From: Bacteroidales bacterium
Lineage (GTDB): Bacteria > Bacteroidota > Bacteroidia > Bacteroidales > UBA932
DNA length: 19,542 nt
Direction of reading: 5' to 3'
Assembly: GCA_017617475.1 (NCBI GenBank)
Contig: JAFZWC010000014.1
Span: 1 to 19,542, forward strand
Below the pieces are notes generated by a model. That model worked only from the letters and a program-made list of their open reading frames with translations, was not told the DNA's origin and did not search any database. Positions 12,874 through 19,542 of the stretch are shown piece after piece. How positions within the stretch are numbered: the first letter of the stretch is position 1; every line of letters starts with the position of its first letter. The position numbers and the translations under genes were made by a program.

Positions 12874-14724
12874 ATGCACGATTTCTTGAAACTGATGAGG
12901 CAGTACGCCTCTCCTTATAAGGGTTATCTGGTGGGCGCCGTGGTGCTGAACATCCTGAGCGCCGTCTTCAACATCTTCTCGTTCGCCGTCCTGGTACCCC
13001 TTCTGAACATCCTGTTCAAGGTGGACGACACGGTATACGAGTTCATTCCCTGGGATGCCGATCTTACCTTCAAGGACAAGGTCATCAACAACTTCTACTT
13101 CTATGTATCGGACTTTGCCGGCACATACGGAGCGGTGAACACCCTGTTCCTGCTGGCCGCGGTAATGATTTTGTTCACGGCCCTCAAGACCAGCTGCTAC
13201 TTCGGCTCCAACGCCGTGATGATTCCCATCTCTACCGGTATCGTGAAGGAAATCCGCTGCCGTATCTACGACAAAATCCTGAGCCTTCCCATCGGCTTCT
13301 TCACGGAAGAGCGCAAGGGAGACATCATAGCCCGCATCACCGGAGACGTGTCGGAGGTGGAGAATTCCATCATCGCTTCGCTCTCCATGCTCATCAAAGA
13401 TCCTATCCTCATAGTCATCTACTTCGGCTTCCTTACCTGGATGAGCCCGGAGATGATGATCTTCACCATTGTCTTTGCACCGGCCTTCATCTGGGTGATG
13501 GGGCTTATCGGCAAGCAACTCCGGCGCTCTTCCCTGGAGGCCCAGAGCCTCTGGAGCGACACCATGAGCCAGGTGGATGAAACCCTGGGCGGTCTGCGTG
13601 TTGTGAAGGCCTTCAATGCCGAGAAAACCATGCGCCGCCGTTTCCACGACATTACGGACCGCATGCGCCGCAAGCTGGCCCGCGTGAGCACCCGCCAGGC
13701 CACGGCCCATCCGGTGAGCGAGTTTCTGGGCACCGTGATGCTCATGATCGTGCTCTGCGTGGGCGGCATCATGATCATCAACGGCAAAAGCCTCATAGGC
13801 GGCGGCAAATTCATGGACGCCTCCACCTTCATTTATTTCCTGGTCATCCTCTACTCCGTCATCGAGCCCATCAAGGAACTGTCCCGTGCCACGTACGGCG
13901 TGCGCAAGGGTCTGGCCTCCATGGAGCGCATCAACAGAATCCTCGATGCAGATAATCCCATCAAGGACCCCGCGCAGCCGCAGAAGCTGGAAGGATTCAA
14001 CCAGAGCATCCGCCTGGAAAACGTGAGTTTCTCCTACGAGGACGGGAAACAGATTCTCAAGGGCATAGACCTGGAGATTCCCCGCGGCAAAATGATTGCC
14101 ATTGTGGGCGAGTCCGGCGCCGGAAAATCCACGCTGGTAGACCTCATCCCCCGCTTCTGGGACGTCACCGGCGGCCGCATCACCCTGGACGGGAAGGACA
14201 TCCGCGACGTGGCGGTAAAGGATCTCCGCGCCCTCATGGGTAACGTGAACCAGGAGCCCATCCTCTTCAACGACACCATTTTCAACAACATAGCCTTCGG
14301 CGTAGAGGGTGCCACGGAGGCCGATGTCATATCGGCCGCCAAGATTGCCAACGCCCACGACTTCATCATGGAGAAGGAGGAAGGCTATCAGACCAACATC
14401 GGCGACCGTGGCTCCAAGCTTTCCGGCGGCCAGCGCCAGCGGCTTTCCATTGCCCGCGCCATCCTCAAGAACCCGCCCATCCTCATCCTGGACGAGGCCA
14501 CGGCCTCCCTGGATACCGAGAGCGAGCGTGCCGTCCAGGATGCCCTGGACCGCCTCATGAGTTCCCGCACCACCATTGCCATCGCCCACCGGCTCTCCAC
14601 CATCCGCCATGCCGACGAGATTGTGGTGCTGCACGAAGGTAAGATTGTTGAGCGCGGCAAGCACGAGGAACTCATCGCCCTGGGTGGTTATTACAAGAAA
14701 CTCAATGACATGCAAGCACTATGA
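12874..14724 (+). CDS. ABC transporter, fused permease and ATPase (MsbA-like exporter)
   Basis: A 616-residue half-transporter that should work as a homodimer in the inner membrane. Six membrane helices occupy about residues 19-330 (GYLVGAVVLNILSAVFNIF, TVMLMIVLCVGGIMIING). The ATPase domain follows with Walker A GESGAGKST 412-420, signature LSGGQ 516-520, Walker B ILILDE ending at D540-E541, and a switch His in IAIAHRLST. The type fits MsbA-like exporters of lipids or hydrophobic compounds; substrate assignment to lipid A would be a guess. The ATG at 12874 is favoured by the promoter six bases upstream; the open frame continues upstream only into antisense of the NagZ-like gene. It overlaps the CBM9-like gene downstream (ATGA). 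Confidence 0.94.
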   Translation: MHDFLKLMRQYASPYKGYLVGAVVLNILSAVFNIFSFAVLVPLLNILFKVDDTVYEFIPWDADLTFKDKVINNFYFYVSDFAGTYGAVNTLFLLAAVMILFTALKTSCYFGSNAVMIPISTGIVKEIRCRIYDKILSLPIGFFTEERKGDIIARITGDVSEVENSIIASLSMLIKDPILIVIYFGFLTWMSPEMMIFTIVFAPAFIWVMGLIGKQLRRSSLEAQSLWSDTMSQVDETLGGLRVVKAFNAEKTMRRRFHDITDRMRRKLARVSTRQATAHPVSEFLGTVMLMIVLCVGGIMIINGKSLIGGGKFMDASTFIYFLVILYSVIEPIKELSRATYGVRKGLASMERINRILDADNPIKDPAQPQKLEGFNQSIRLENVSFSYEDGKQILKGIDLEIPRGKMIAIVGESGAGKSTLVDLIPRFWDVTGGRITLDGKDIRDVAVKDLRALMGNVNQEPILFNDTIFNNIAFGVEGATEADVISAAKIANAHDFIMEKEEGYQTNIGDRGSKLSGGQRQRLSIARAILKNPPILILDEATASLDTESERAVQDALDRLMSSRTTIAIAHRLSTIRHADEIVVLHEGKIVERGKHEELIALGGYYKKLNDMQAL

Positions 14725-15377
14725 CAAGCCTTCACGTCCCCATCATTGATATAAAGAACCAAGACCTGGATACCGCCCTTGAGCTGGGTGGCACCCGCTT
14801 CCGTGTAGATTGTGTCAACTGGCCGGAAACCTTTCCCTACGCTCCTTTCTGCAGCGGCCGCATAGCCCGCACCCGGGATGCCCTGGTAGTGGATTTCCGC
14901 GTAAGCGGCCTGGACCTTCGCGTCCAAAATACGGAAGACAACGGCCGCCAGTGGGAAGACAGCTGCGTGGAAGTCTTCCTTCTGGACCCGAAAGAAAACA
15001 CCTATTACAACTTTGAAATCAACGCCCTGGGCAAGGTCCTTGCCTGCCGCGGAGAAGACCGCCACAACCGCGTGGCAAGGCCGGCGGAAGAGATGGAACA
15101 GATTCTTCGCTTTGCTCAGAATGACAGCTTTTGTCATCCTGAGGAGGCAAAGCCGACGAAGGATCTCCAAGGGTTGCAGTCCTGGCGCGTGGGCGTGATG
15201 ATTCCCTTCAAGCTCATCGGCGCGGATCCGGAAAACCTCCCCAAGAGCATCCGGGCCAATTTTTATAAGTGCGGCGACAAAACCGCCCACCCCCATTACC
15301 TGAGCTGGAGCCCCATCGACACCCCCAAGCCGGACTTCCACAGACCCGAATTCTTTGGCGAACTCCTCTTTGACTGA
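14721..15377 (+). CDS. CBM9-like domain protein with an inserted palindromic repeat
   Basis: A 218-residue protein resembling the carbohydrate-binding family 9-like proteins of Bacteroidales. Visible features are SCVEVFLLDPKENTYYNFEI (80-100 region), a WRVGVMIPFKLIG strand, and the C-terminal block YLSWSPIDTPKPDFHRPEFF. It has no signal peptide, which is notable for a sugar-binding fold; a cytosolic role or an unrelated ligand is possible. Residues about 127-150 (QILRFAQND...HPEEAKPTKDLQ) are the translation of a dispersed palindromic repeat (15100-15166) that sits in frame, apparently in a surface loop. The start overlaps the ABC gene stop (ATGA), and the stop overlaps the VanZ-like start by one base (TGATG), so it is coupled to both neighbours. 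Molecular role unknown. Confidence 0.85.
   Translation: MTSLHVPIIDIKNQDLDTALELGGTRFRVDCVNWPETFPYAPFCSGRIARTRDALVVDFRVSGLDLRVQNTEDNGRQWEDSCVEVFLLDPKENTYYNFEINALGKVLACRGEDRHNRVARPAEEMEQILRFAQNDSFCHPEEAKPTKDLQGLQSWRVGVMIPFKLIGADPENLPKSIRANFYKCGDKTAHPHYLSWSPIDTPKPDFHRPEFFGELLFD
15100..15166. repeat. Palindromic repeat inside a coding sequence
   Basis: Left arm AGATTCTTCGCTTTGCTCAG...ACA (15100-15126) and right arm starting TGTCATCCTGAGGAGGCAAA (15132-15166) form an imperfect palindrome. It belongs to the family seen between genes at 5244-5273 and 5371-5397. Here it is read through as 23-24 residues of the CBM9-like protein without a frameshift. Confidence 0.85.
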
Positions 15378-15775
15378 TGGACAAGAAGAAACTGATTCTG
15401 AGGGTTCTGTTCTTCGTATACCTGGCCGCGGTACTGTATCTGTGCTTCGGCAAGTTCGAGAGCACCCCCGACGTGCCGTGGTCCATCCTGGGCATTCCCT
15501 CCGACAAGCTGGTGCATTTCTGCATGTTTTTCCCCTTCCCCATCCTGGCTTTCCTGGCTTTTGACAAATATACGGAAACACCCAAGGCCACGTTCCTGTT
15601 CTCGGGAATCACCTGGGTCCTGGGCCTTCTGCTGGCCCTGGGAACGGAATGGGGGCAGGCCCACCTCACCACCTGGCGAAGCGGAGACCCTCTGGATCTG
15701 ACGGCCGATGCCCTGAGCATCACCCTGAGCACCGTCCTGGTTATCATTTGGGATTTGAGCAAACAGAAAAAATGA
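15377..15775 (+). CDS. VanZ-like membrane protein
   Basis: A 132-residue membrane protein with four predicted helices: about 7-24 (LILRVLFFVYLAAVLYLCF), 45-62, 73-92 and 108-126. The DKLVHFCMFFPFPILAF stretch and the later ALGTEWGQ...R.GDPLDLTADALS block are typical of the VanZ family, which occurs widely in envelope operons and in glycopeptide resistance clusters; biochemical function is unclear. The overlap with the CBM9-like gene (TGATG) and with the amidase gene (ATGA) implies co-translation. No resistance genes lie nearby, so a role in resistance is not suggested. Confidence 0.88.
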   Translation: MDKKKLILRVLFFVYLAAVLYLCFGKFESTPDVPWSILGIPSDKLVHFCMFFPFPILAFLAFDKYTETPKATFLFSGITWVLGLLLALGTEWGQAHLTTWRSGDPLDLTADALSITLSTVLVIIWDLSKQKK

Positions 15776-18711
15776 AACGGATTATCCTTTCTCTCGCCCT
15801 TGTGCTTGCGGCACTCCCCAGCCTGGCACAGACTCCCAGGGCACGGGATTTCAATACAGTCGTAGATTCTTTGCAAGTGCGTCTCCAGCGCCGCACCGGC
15901 GTGCGTTCCCGCCTCAAGCTGGAAAAAGTGCTGGCGCGCGGCAACGTGCTGGACTTCTATTTTTCCATCAACCTGCTGTATCAGCCCTACCGCAAAGGCG
16001 ACATCACCTGGCTCACCGAGCAGATCCAGGAACTGGGCGTCACCCAACTGGGCAATTACAAAGTGGGGACGCTGTATGCCAAGGGACAGAAACTCTCGGC
16101 CATGCCCCAGCCCGCCCTGGGCTATGATGGCAGTGCCCTGAGCACTTCCTTTCGCGTCAAGGAGCCGCCCAAGACCACTCCCCTGGTACAAGGGGCCGAC
16201 AACTGGCCCCAGGGCCTGAGCGGACGCCATATTGCCCTGTGGCAGAGCCATGGCCGCTATTTTGACGACGAACTGGGCCTTTGGGACTGGCAGCGTTCGC
16301 CCAACCACCGCACCCTGGAAGACGTTTACACCCAGAGCTACGTGCTCCCCTTCCTCATTCCCATGCTGGAGAACGCAGGCGCCGTGGTACTGACTCCGCG
16401 TGAGCGGGACATCCAGACCCGCGAGGTGGTCTGCGACAACGACCCCGCCTTCACCGAAGGGCGCGGCCCCGCCGTGCGCACCAGAGGCCGGTATCAGGAA
16501 GAAGGCGACTGGCAGGATGCCGGAACAGGTTTTGCCGATTTCAGCGCCACCTACAAGGGCTACGATTTCCCCTTCAGCAAAGGATCGGCCCGGAAAATCC
16601 ATACCGCCCGCGAGGACGAAGAACCGGCCCGTGCCATCTGGAGACCTACCATTGAAGAGAAGGGCTCCTATGCCGTATATGTAAGTTACAAAACCCTCCC
16701 GGAGAGTACTTCCGATGCCCGCTACACTATCCATCACCTGGGCGGCGAAACCCTGAAGCACGTTAACCAGCAGATGGGCGGCGGCATGTGGATTTACCTG
16801 GGCACCTATCTGTTTGACAAAGGCAACCACGGCTACGTGGAACTGACCAATCTCTCTTCCCAGCTGGGCGTAGTGACGGCCGATGCCGTGCGCTTCGGAG
16901 GCGGCATGGGCAAGGTGGAAAGGGGTGGAAGCCTCTCCGGCATGCCCGCCTACATAGAAGGCTCGCTGTACAACTTCCAGTACAGCGGCATAGACCTGGC
17001 CATCACCGACGAATGGGATCGTGAATACACCAAGGAGTACGCTGGCCGCGGCGCCTGGGTGCAGGAAATCAGCGGCGGTTCCCGCGTGAATCCGGACAAG
17101 GAAGGCCGCCACATTCCCATCGACCTGTCCCTGGCCTTCCATACCGACGCCGGCGTAACCCCCAACGACTCCATCGTGGGCACCCTGGCCATCTACACGC
17201 TCAAATGCAACGGCTCCGAACTGCTCCCCGACGGGGAAAAGCGCCTCAACGCCAGGCTTCTGGCCGACCTGGTGCAAACCCAGGTGGTGGAAGACATCCG
17301 CGCCGCCTATGAGCCCGACTGGACCCGCCGCGAGATCTGGGACCGCAGTTACAGCGAAAGCCGCACCACCGGTGTGCCGGGCCTGCTGCTGGAACTTCTC
17401 TCCCACCAGAACTTTGCCGACATGCGCTACGGCCTGGATCCGGGCTTCCGCTTCACGGCCTGCCGCGGCGTGTACAAGGGCATCCTGAAATTCCTCAGCG
17501 CCCGTTACGGCGTTCCCTACGTAGTGCAGCCGCTGCCGGTGCACGGCTTCCGTGCCCAGCTGGACAGCACCCGCCAGGCCGTACTCTCCTGGGCCGAGAC
17601 CCTCGATTCCCGGGAACCCACGGCCAAGGCCGATTACTATAAGGTATATACCCGCGTGGACGACGGCGGCTTCGACGCCGGACGCCAGGTGTCCCAGCCG
17701 GAATGCCGGCTGCCCCTGGAACCGGGCCATGTGTACAGTTTCAAGATTACGGCCTGCAACGCCGGCGGCGAAAGCTTCCCCTCCGAGGTGCTGGCGGCGG
17801 GCTTTCCTTCGGCCGACGCCCGCAAGGTGGTGGTGGTGAACAACTTCACCCGTGTATCGGCCCCGGCGTGGTTTGACACTCCGCAGTATGCCGGATTTAC
17901 CGACAATCTGGAGAGCGGCGTGCCGTGGGGCACGGACATCCTCTATGCCGGTACGGTGTTCAACTTTGACCGGAACTCCGAATACACCTCCAACGACAAT
18001 CCGGGCTTCGGCGGGTCTTTCACGGACATGTGCGGTTCGCAGATTGCCGGCAATACCTTTGACTTCGTGGCCGCCCACGGACGGGCTGTGCTGGAAGCCG
18101 GGTACGCCTTTGAATCGGCCTCTGCCGAGAGTTTTGACGGCACGTCCGACGCCTTTGCCTTGGATCTGATCTGCGGCAAACAGCTCACCACCCGCGTGGG
18201 CCGCGGCGCCGTTCCGGACAAGTTCCAGGTGTTCCCGGAAGCGCTCCAAAACGCCATCCGTAGCTTTACCGGCAAGGGTGGCCACGTGCTCCTTTCCGGC
18301 GCATACATTGCCACCGACGCCTGGGATGCGCTCTACCCCGGTGTCCCCAAGGCCCCGGAAGCCACGCGCACTTTTGTGAAGCAGGTGCTGGGCTACCAGT
18401 GGGTGACCAACTTCGGCGATGTCTCGGGCTTTGCCCTTCCGCAGGCCAAGTCCGGGCTGCCCACCGTCTCTTACAACCGCGCGTGGTCACCGCTCGTATA
18501 CAAAGTGGACAACGCCGACGGCCTGGCTCCGGCCGGCAAGGACACCCGCATTCTCCTCCGCTACAAGGGTACCGACATCCCTGCCGCCACCCTGTATAAC
18601 GGAAAAGGCTACCAAGTGGCAGCCTTCGGATTTCCGCTGGAAACTTCCGCCCAGATGGACGAAGTGATAGGGAGTGTGCTACATTCTTTCGGGCAGCTCG
18701 ATTCCAAGTAA
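15772..18711 (+). CDS. Secreted multi-domain N-acetylmuramoyl-L-alanine amidase-like protein (often called xanthan lyase)
   Basis: A 979-residue exported protein with signal peptide MKRIILSLALVLAALPSLAQ. Zinc amidase (amidase_3) hallmarks are present but spread out: H160 in QSHGRYF, E183 in TLEDVYTQ, H457 in SLAFHTDAG and E541 in LLLELLSHQN. Between E183 and H457 lies a golvesin-like beta domain (about 250-378: WRPTIEEKGSYAVYVSY, NQQMGGGMWIYLGTYLF, VTADAVRFGGG). After the amidase core come a fibronectin III-like stretch (about 590-680) and an unassigned C-terminal domain (about 685-979, beginning KVVVVNNFTRVSAPAWFD). It probably cleaves the amide bond between muramic acid and the stem peptide, or a similar bond, outside the inner membrane. 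Database names such as xanthan lyase for relatives appear to be misannotation. The ATG overlaps the VanZ stop, and the 3' end overlaps argS by 33 bases, tail to tail. Confidence 0.9.
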   Translation: MKRIILSLALVLAALPSLAQTPRARDFNTVVDSLQVRLQRRTGVRSRLKLEKVLARGNVLDFYFSINLLYQPYRKGDITWLTEQIQELGVTQLGNYKVGTLYAKGQKLSAMPQPALGYDGSALSTSFRVKEPPKTTPLVQGADNWPQGLSGRHIALWQSHGRYFDDELGLWDWQRSPNHRTLEDVYTQSYVLPFLIPMLENAGAVVLTPRERDIQTREVVCDNDPAFTEGRGPAVRTRGRYQEEGDWQDAGTGFADFSATYKGYDFPFSKGSARKIHTAREDEEPARAIWRPTIEEKGSYAVYVSYKTLPESTSDARYTIHHLGGETLKHVNQQMGGGMWIYLGTYLFDKGNHGYVELTNLSSQLGVVTADAVRFGGGMGKVERGGSLSGMPAYIEGSLYNFQYSGIDLAITDEWDREYTKEYAGRGAWVQEISGGSRVNPDKEGRHIPIDLSLAFHTDAGVTPNDSIVGTLAIYTLKCNGSELLPDGEKRLNARLLADLVQTQVVEDIRAAYEPDWTRREIWDRSYSESRTTGVPGLLLELLSHQNFADMRYGLDPGFRFTACRGVYKGILKFLSARYGVPYVVQPLPVHGFRAQLDSTRQAVLSWAETLDSREPTAKADYYKVYTRVDDGGFDAGRQVSQPECRLPLEPGHVYSFKITACNAGGESFPSEVLAAGFPSADARKVVVVNNFTRVSAPAWFDTPQYAGFTDNLESGVPWGTDILYAGTVFNFDRNSEYTSNDNPGFGGSFTDMCGSQIAGNTFDFVAAHGRAVLEAGYAFESASAESFDGTSDAFALDLICGKQLTTRVGRGAVPDKFQVFPEALQNAIRSFTGKGGHVLLSGAYIATDAWDALYPGVPKAPEATRTFVKQVLGYQWVTNFGDVSGFALPQAKSGLPTVSYNRAWSPLVYKVDNADGLAPAGKDTRILLRYKGTDIPAATLYNGKGYQVAAFGFPLETSAQMDEVIGSVLHSFGQLDSK

Positions 18712-19542
18712 TGCCATCGCGCTCCTGAGCGTACGGGCCAGGACGTTAATGAGTTCCAGACGGTACTTGAGCACGGCATCGTTCTCCTCCTTGAGGATGG
18801 GCGTGTCGTGGTAGTACTGGTTGAACTCCTTGGCCAGTTCGTAGGCATAGTTGGCTATGATGGCGGGGCTCAGGGCTGCGCCGGCCTCGGCCACCTTGCC
18901 CGGATACAGGGACAGCAGCTGGGTGAGGCGGATTTCCTTGGCGGAGGGCTCCACATCGGCCTTGATGCTCTGGGGGCCGAAAGCCACGGTAGCCTTGCGC
19001 AGGATGCTGCAGATGCGGGCGTGGGTGTACTGGATGAAGGGGCCGGTGTTGCCGTTGAAGTCGATGGACTCCTTGGGATTGAAGAGCATGGTCTTCTTGG
19101 GATCCACCTTGATAATGAAATACTTCAGGGCGCCCAGGCCGATCATGTGGTAAAGCTTGTCCTTTTCTTCCTCGGACAGGTCGGCCAGCTTGCCGCTTTC
19201 CTCGGAAGTCTTCTTGGCCTCTTCGTACATGCTCTGGATGAGGTCGTCGGCATCTACCACCGTACCCTCGCGGGACTTCATCTTGCCTTCCGGAAGTTCC
19301 ACCATGCCGTAAGACAGGTGGTAAATCTGGTCGGCCCAGTCGAAGCCCAGCTTCCCCAGGATGAGCTTGAGCACCTGGAAATGGTAATCCTGCTCGTTGC
19401 CCACCACGTACACGTGGGAATCCAGTTTGTAGTTGGCGAAACGGCGCTCGGCGGTGCCCAGATCCTGGGTGATGTACACGGAGGTGCCGTCGCCGCGGAG
19501 GACCAGCTTGCGGTCCAGGCCGTCGGCCGTGAGGTCGCACCA
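18679..19542 (-). CDS. argS: Arginine--tRNA ligase, C-terminal part (runs off the window)
   Basis: The visible 287 residues, ending at a TAG at 18679-18681, are the C-terminal half of a class I arginyl-tRNA synthetase, which charges tRNA(Arg) with arginine in the cytosol. The signatures LRGDGTSVYITQDLGTAERR and HLSYGMVELPEGKMKSREGT (a KMSKS-type loop as KMKS) belong to the catalytic domain. The helical anticodon-binding domain follows (ALKYFIIKVDPKKTMLFNP, ANYAYELAKEFNQYYHD, near the end LLGIELPERM). The N-terminal HIGH motif is outside the window, so the gene is incomplete here but not broken. The frame is open to the last base. It converges with and overlaps the amidase gene by 33 bases. 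Confidence 0.95.
   Translation of the reverse strand, partial: WCDLTADGLDRKLVLRGDGTSVYITQDLGTAERRFANYKLDSHVYVVGNEQDYHFQVLKLILGKLGFDWADQIYHLSYGMVELPEGKMKSREGTVVDADDLIQSMYEEAKKTSEESGKLADLSEEEKDKLYHMIGLGALKYFIIKVDPKKTMLFNPKESIDFNGNTGPFIQYTHARICSILRKATVAFGPQSIKADVEPSAKEIRLTQLLSLYPGKVAEAGAALSPAIIANYAYELAKEFNQYYHDTPILKEENDAVLKYRLELINVLARTLRSAMALLGIELPERM

Noticed and set aside
12859..14715. A 618-residue open frame on the minus strand
   Set aside because: It is a shadow of the ABC exporter gene, whose Walker and signature motifs are intact on the plus strand.
15377..15775. Glycopeptide resistance suggested by VanZ
   Set aside because: None of the ligase, dehydrogenase or dipeptidase genes of van clusters is nearby. 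VanZ-like proteins are common in envelope operons without any resistance role, and Gram-negative cells do not rely on this mechanism.
15214..18285. A 1023-residue open frame on the minus strand across the amidase gene
   Set aside because: It is antisense to the amidase, VanZ-like and CBM9-like genes, which have clear family motifs, a signal peptide and coupled starts. The antisense product is rich in Gly, Ala, His and Val with no recognisable domain, as expected for shadows in GC-rich DNA.
1..19542. CRISPR arrays, tRNA or rRNA genes, insertion sequences, prophage genes
   Set aside because: I looked for regularly spaced direct repeats, cloverleaf-like segments with CCA-type ends and transposase or integrase motifs and saw none; the repeats found are short palindromes without regular spacing.

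Overview
The window looks like chromosomal core sequence from a GC-rich member of the Bacteroidales; the genus cannot be fixed from sequence alone. Signs are the Bacteroidetes promoter -7 box TAnnTTTG in front of several genes, the lack of Shine-Dalgarno sequences, lipoprotein signals and family variants common in this phylum, and a family of short palindromic repeats whose translation reads ILRFAQND. It holds 14 protein genes (one running off the right edge), no rRNA, tRNA or CRISPR, and no recognisable transposase or phage gene.

Left block, minus strand (about 100-5232): recQ helicase, a MATE efflux protein and an uncharacterised protein (faintly like family 2 glycosyltransferases) overlap end to start. 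After them come queD and queE of the preQ0/queuosine pathway, queD with its own promoter, ending in a strong intrinsic terminator at 102-140. A 25-bp perfect inverted repeat enclosing three mini-hairpins separates queD from queE. Bacteroidales-type repeats lie directly before queE and between recQ and ybaK.

Middle block (5399-12815): ybaK (mis-acylated tRNA deacylase) and a large orphan lipoprotein gene on the plus strand. They are followed by an overlapping minus-strand pair, a secreted TPR protein and a WalJ/YycJ-like metallo-beta-lactamase hydrolase. Divergent from the TPR gene is a secreted M28-family protein that appears to have lost most active-site residues. A NagZ-like family 3 glycoside hydrolase lipoprotein then lies on the minus strand.

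Right block, plus strand (12860-18711): a tightly overlapping four-gene unit of an MsbA-like ABC exporter, a CBM9-like protein carrying an in-frame palindromic repeat, a VanZ-like membrane protein, and a 979-residue secreted amidase_3 protein whose catalytic core is split by a golvesin-like domain. The theme is cell envelope, together with the nearby NagZ-like enzyme. The 3' part of argS converges on it from the right edge.

No clear new multi-gene system is visible. The points most worth follow-up are the M28 pseudo-peptidase, the repeat inside a coding sequence, the start-proximal -7 boxes that suggest leaderless transcripts, the queD-queE palindromic element, and the split amidase.
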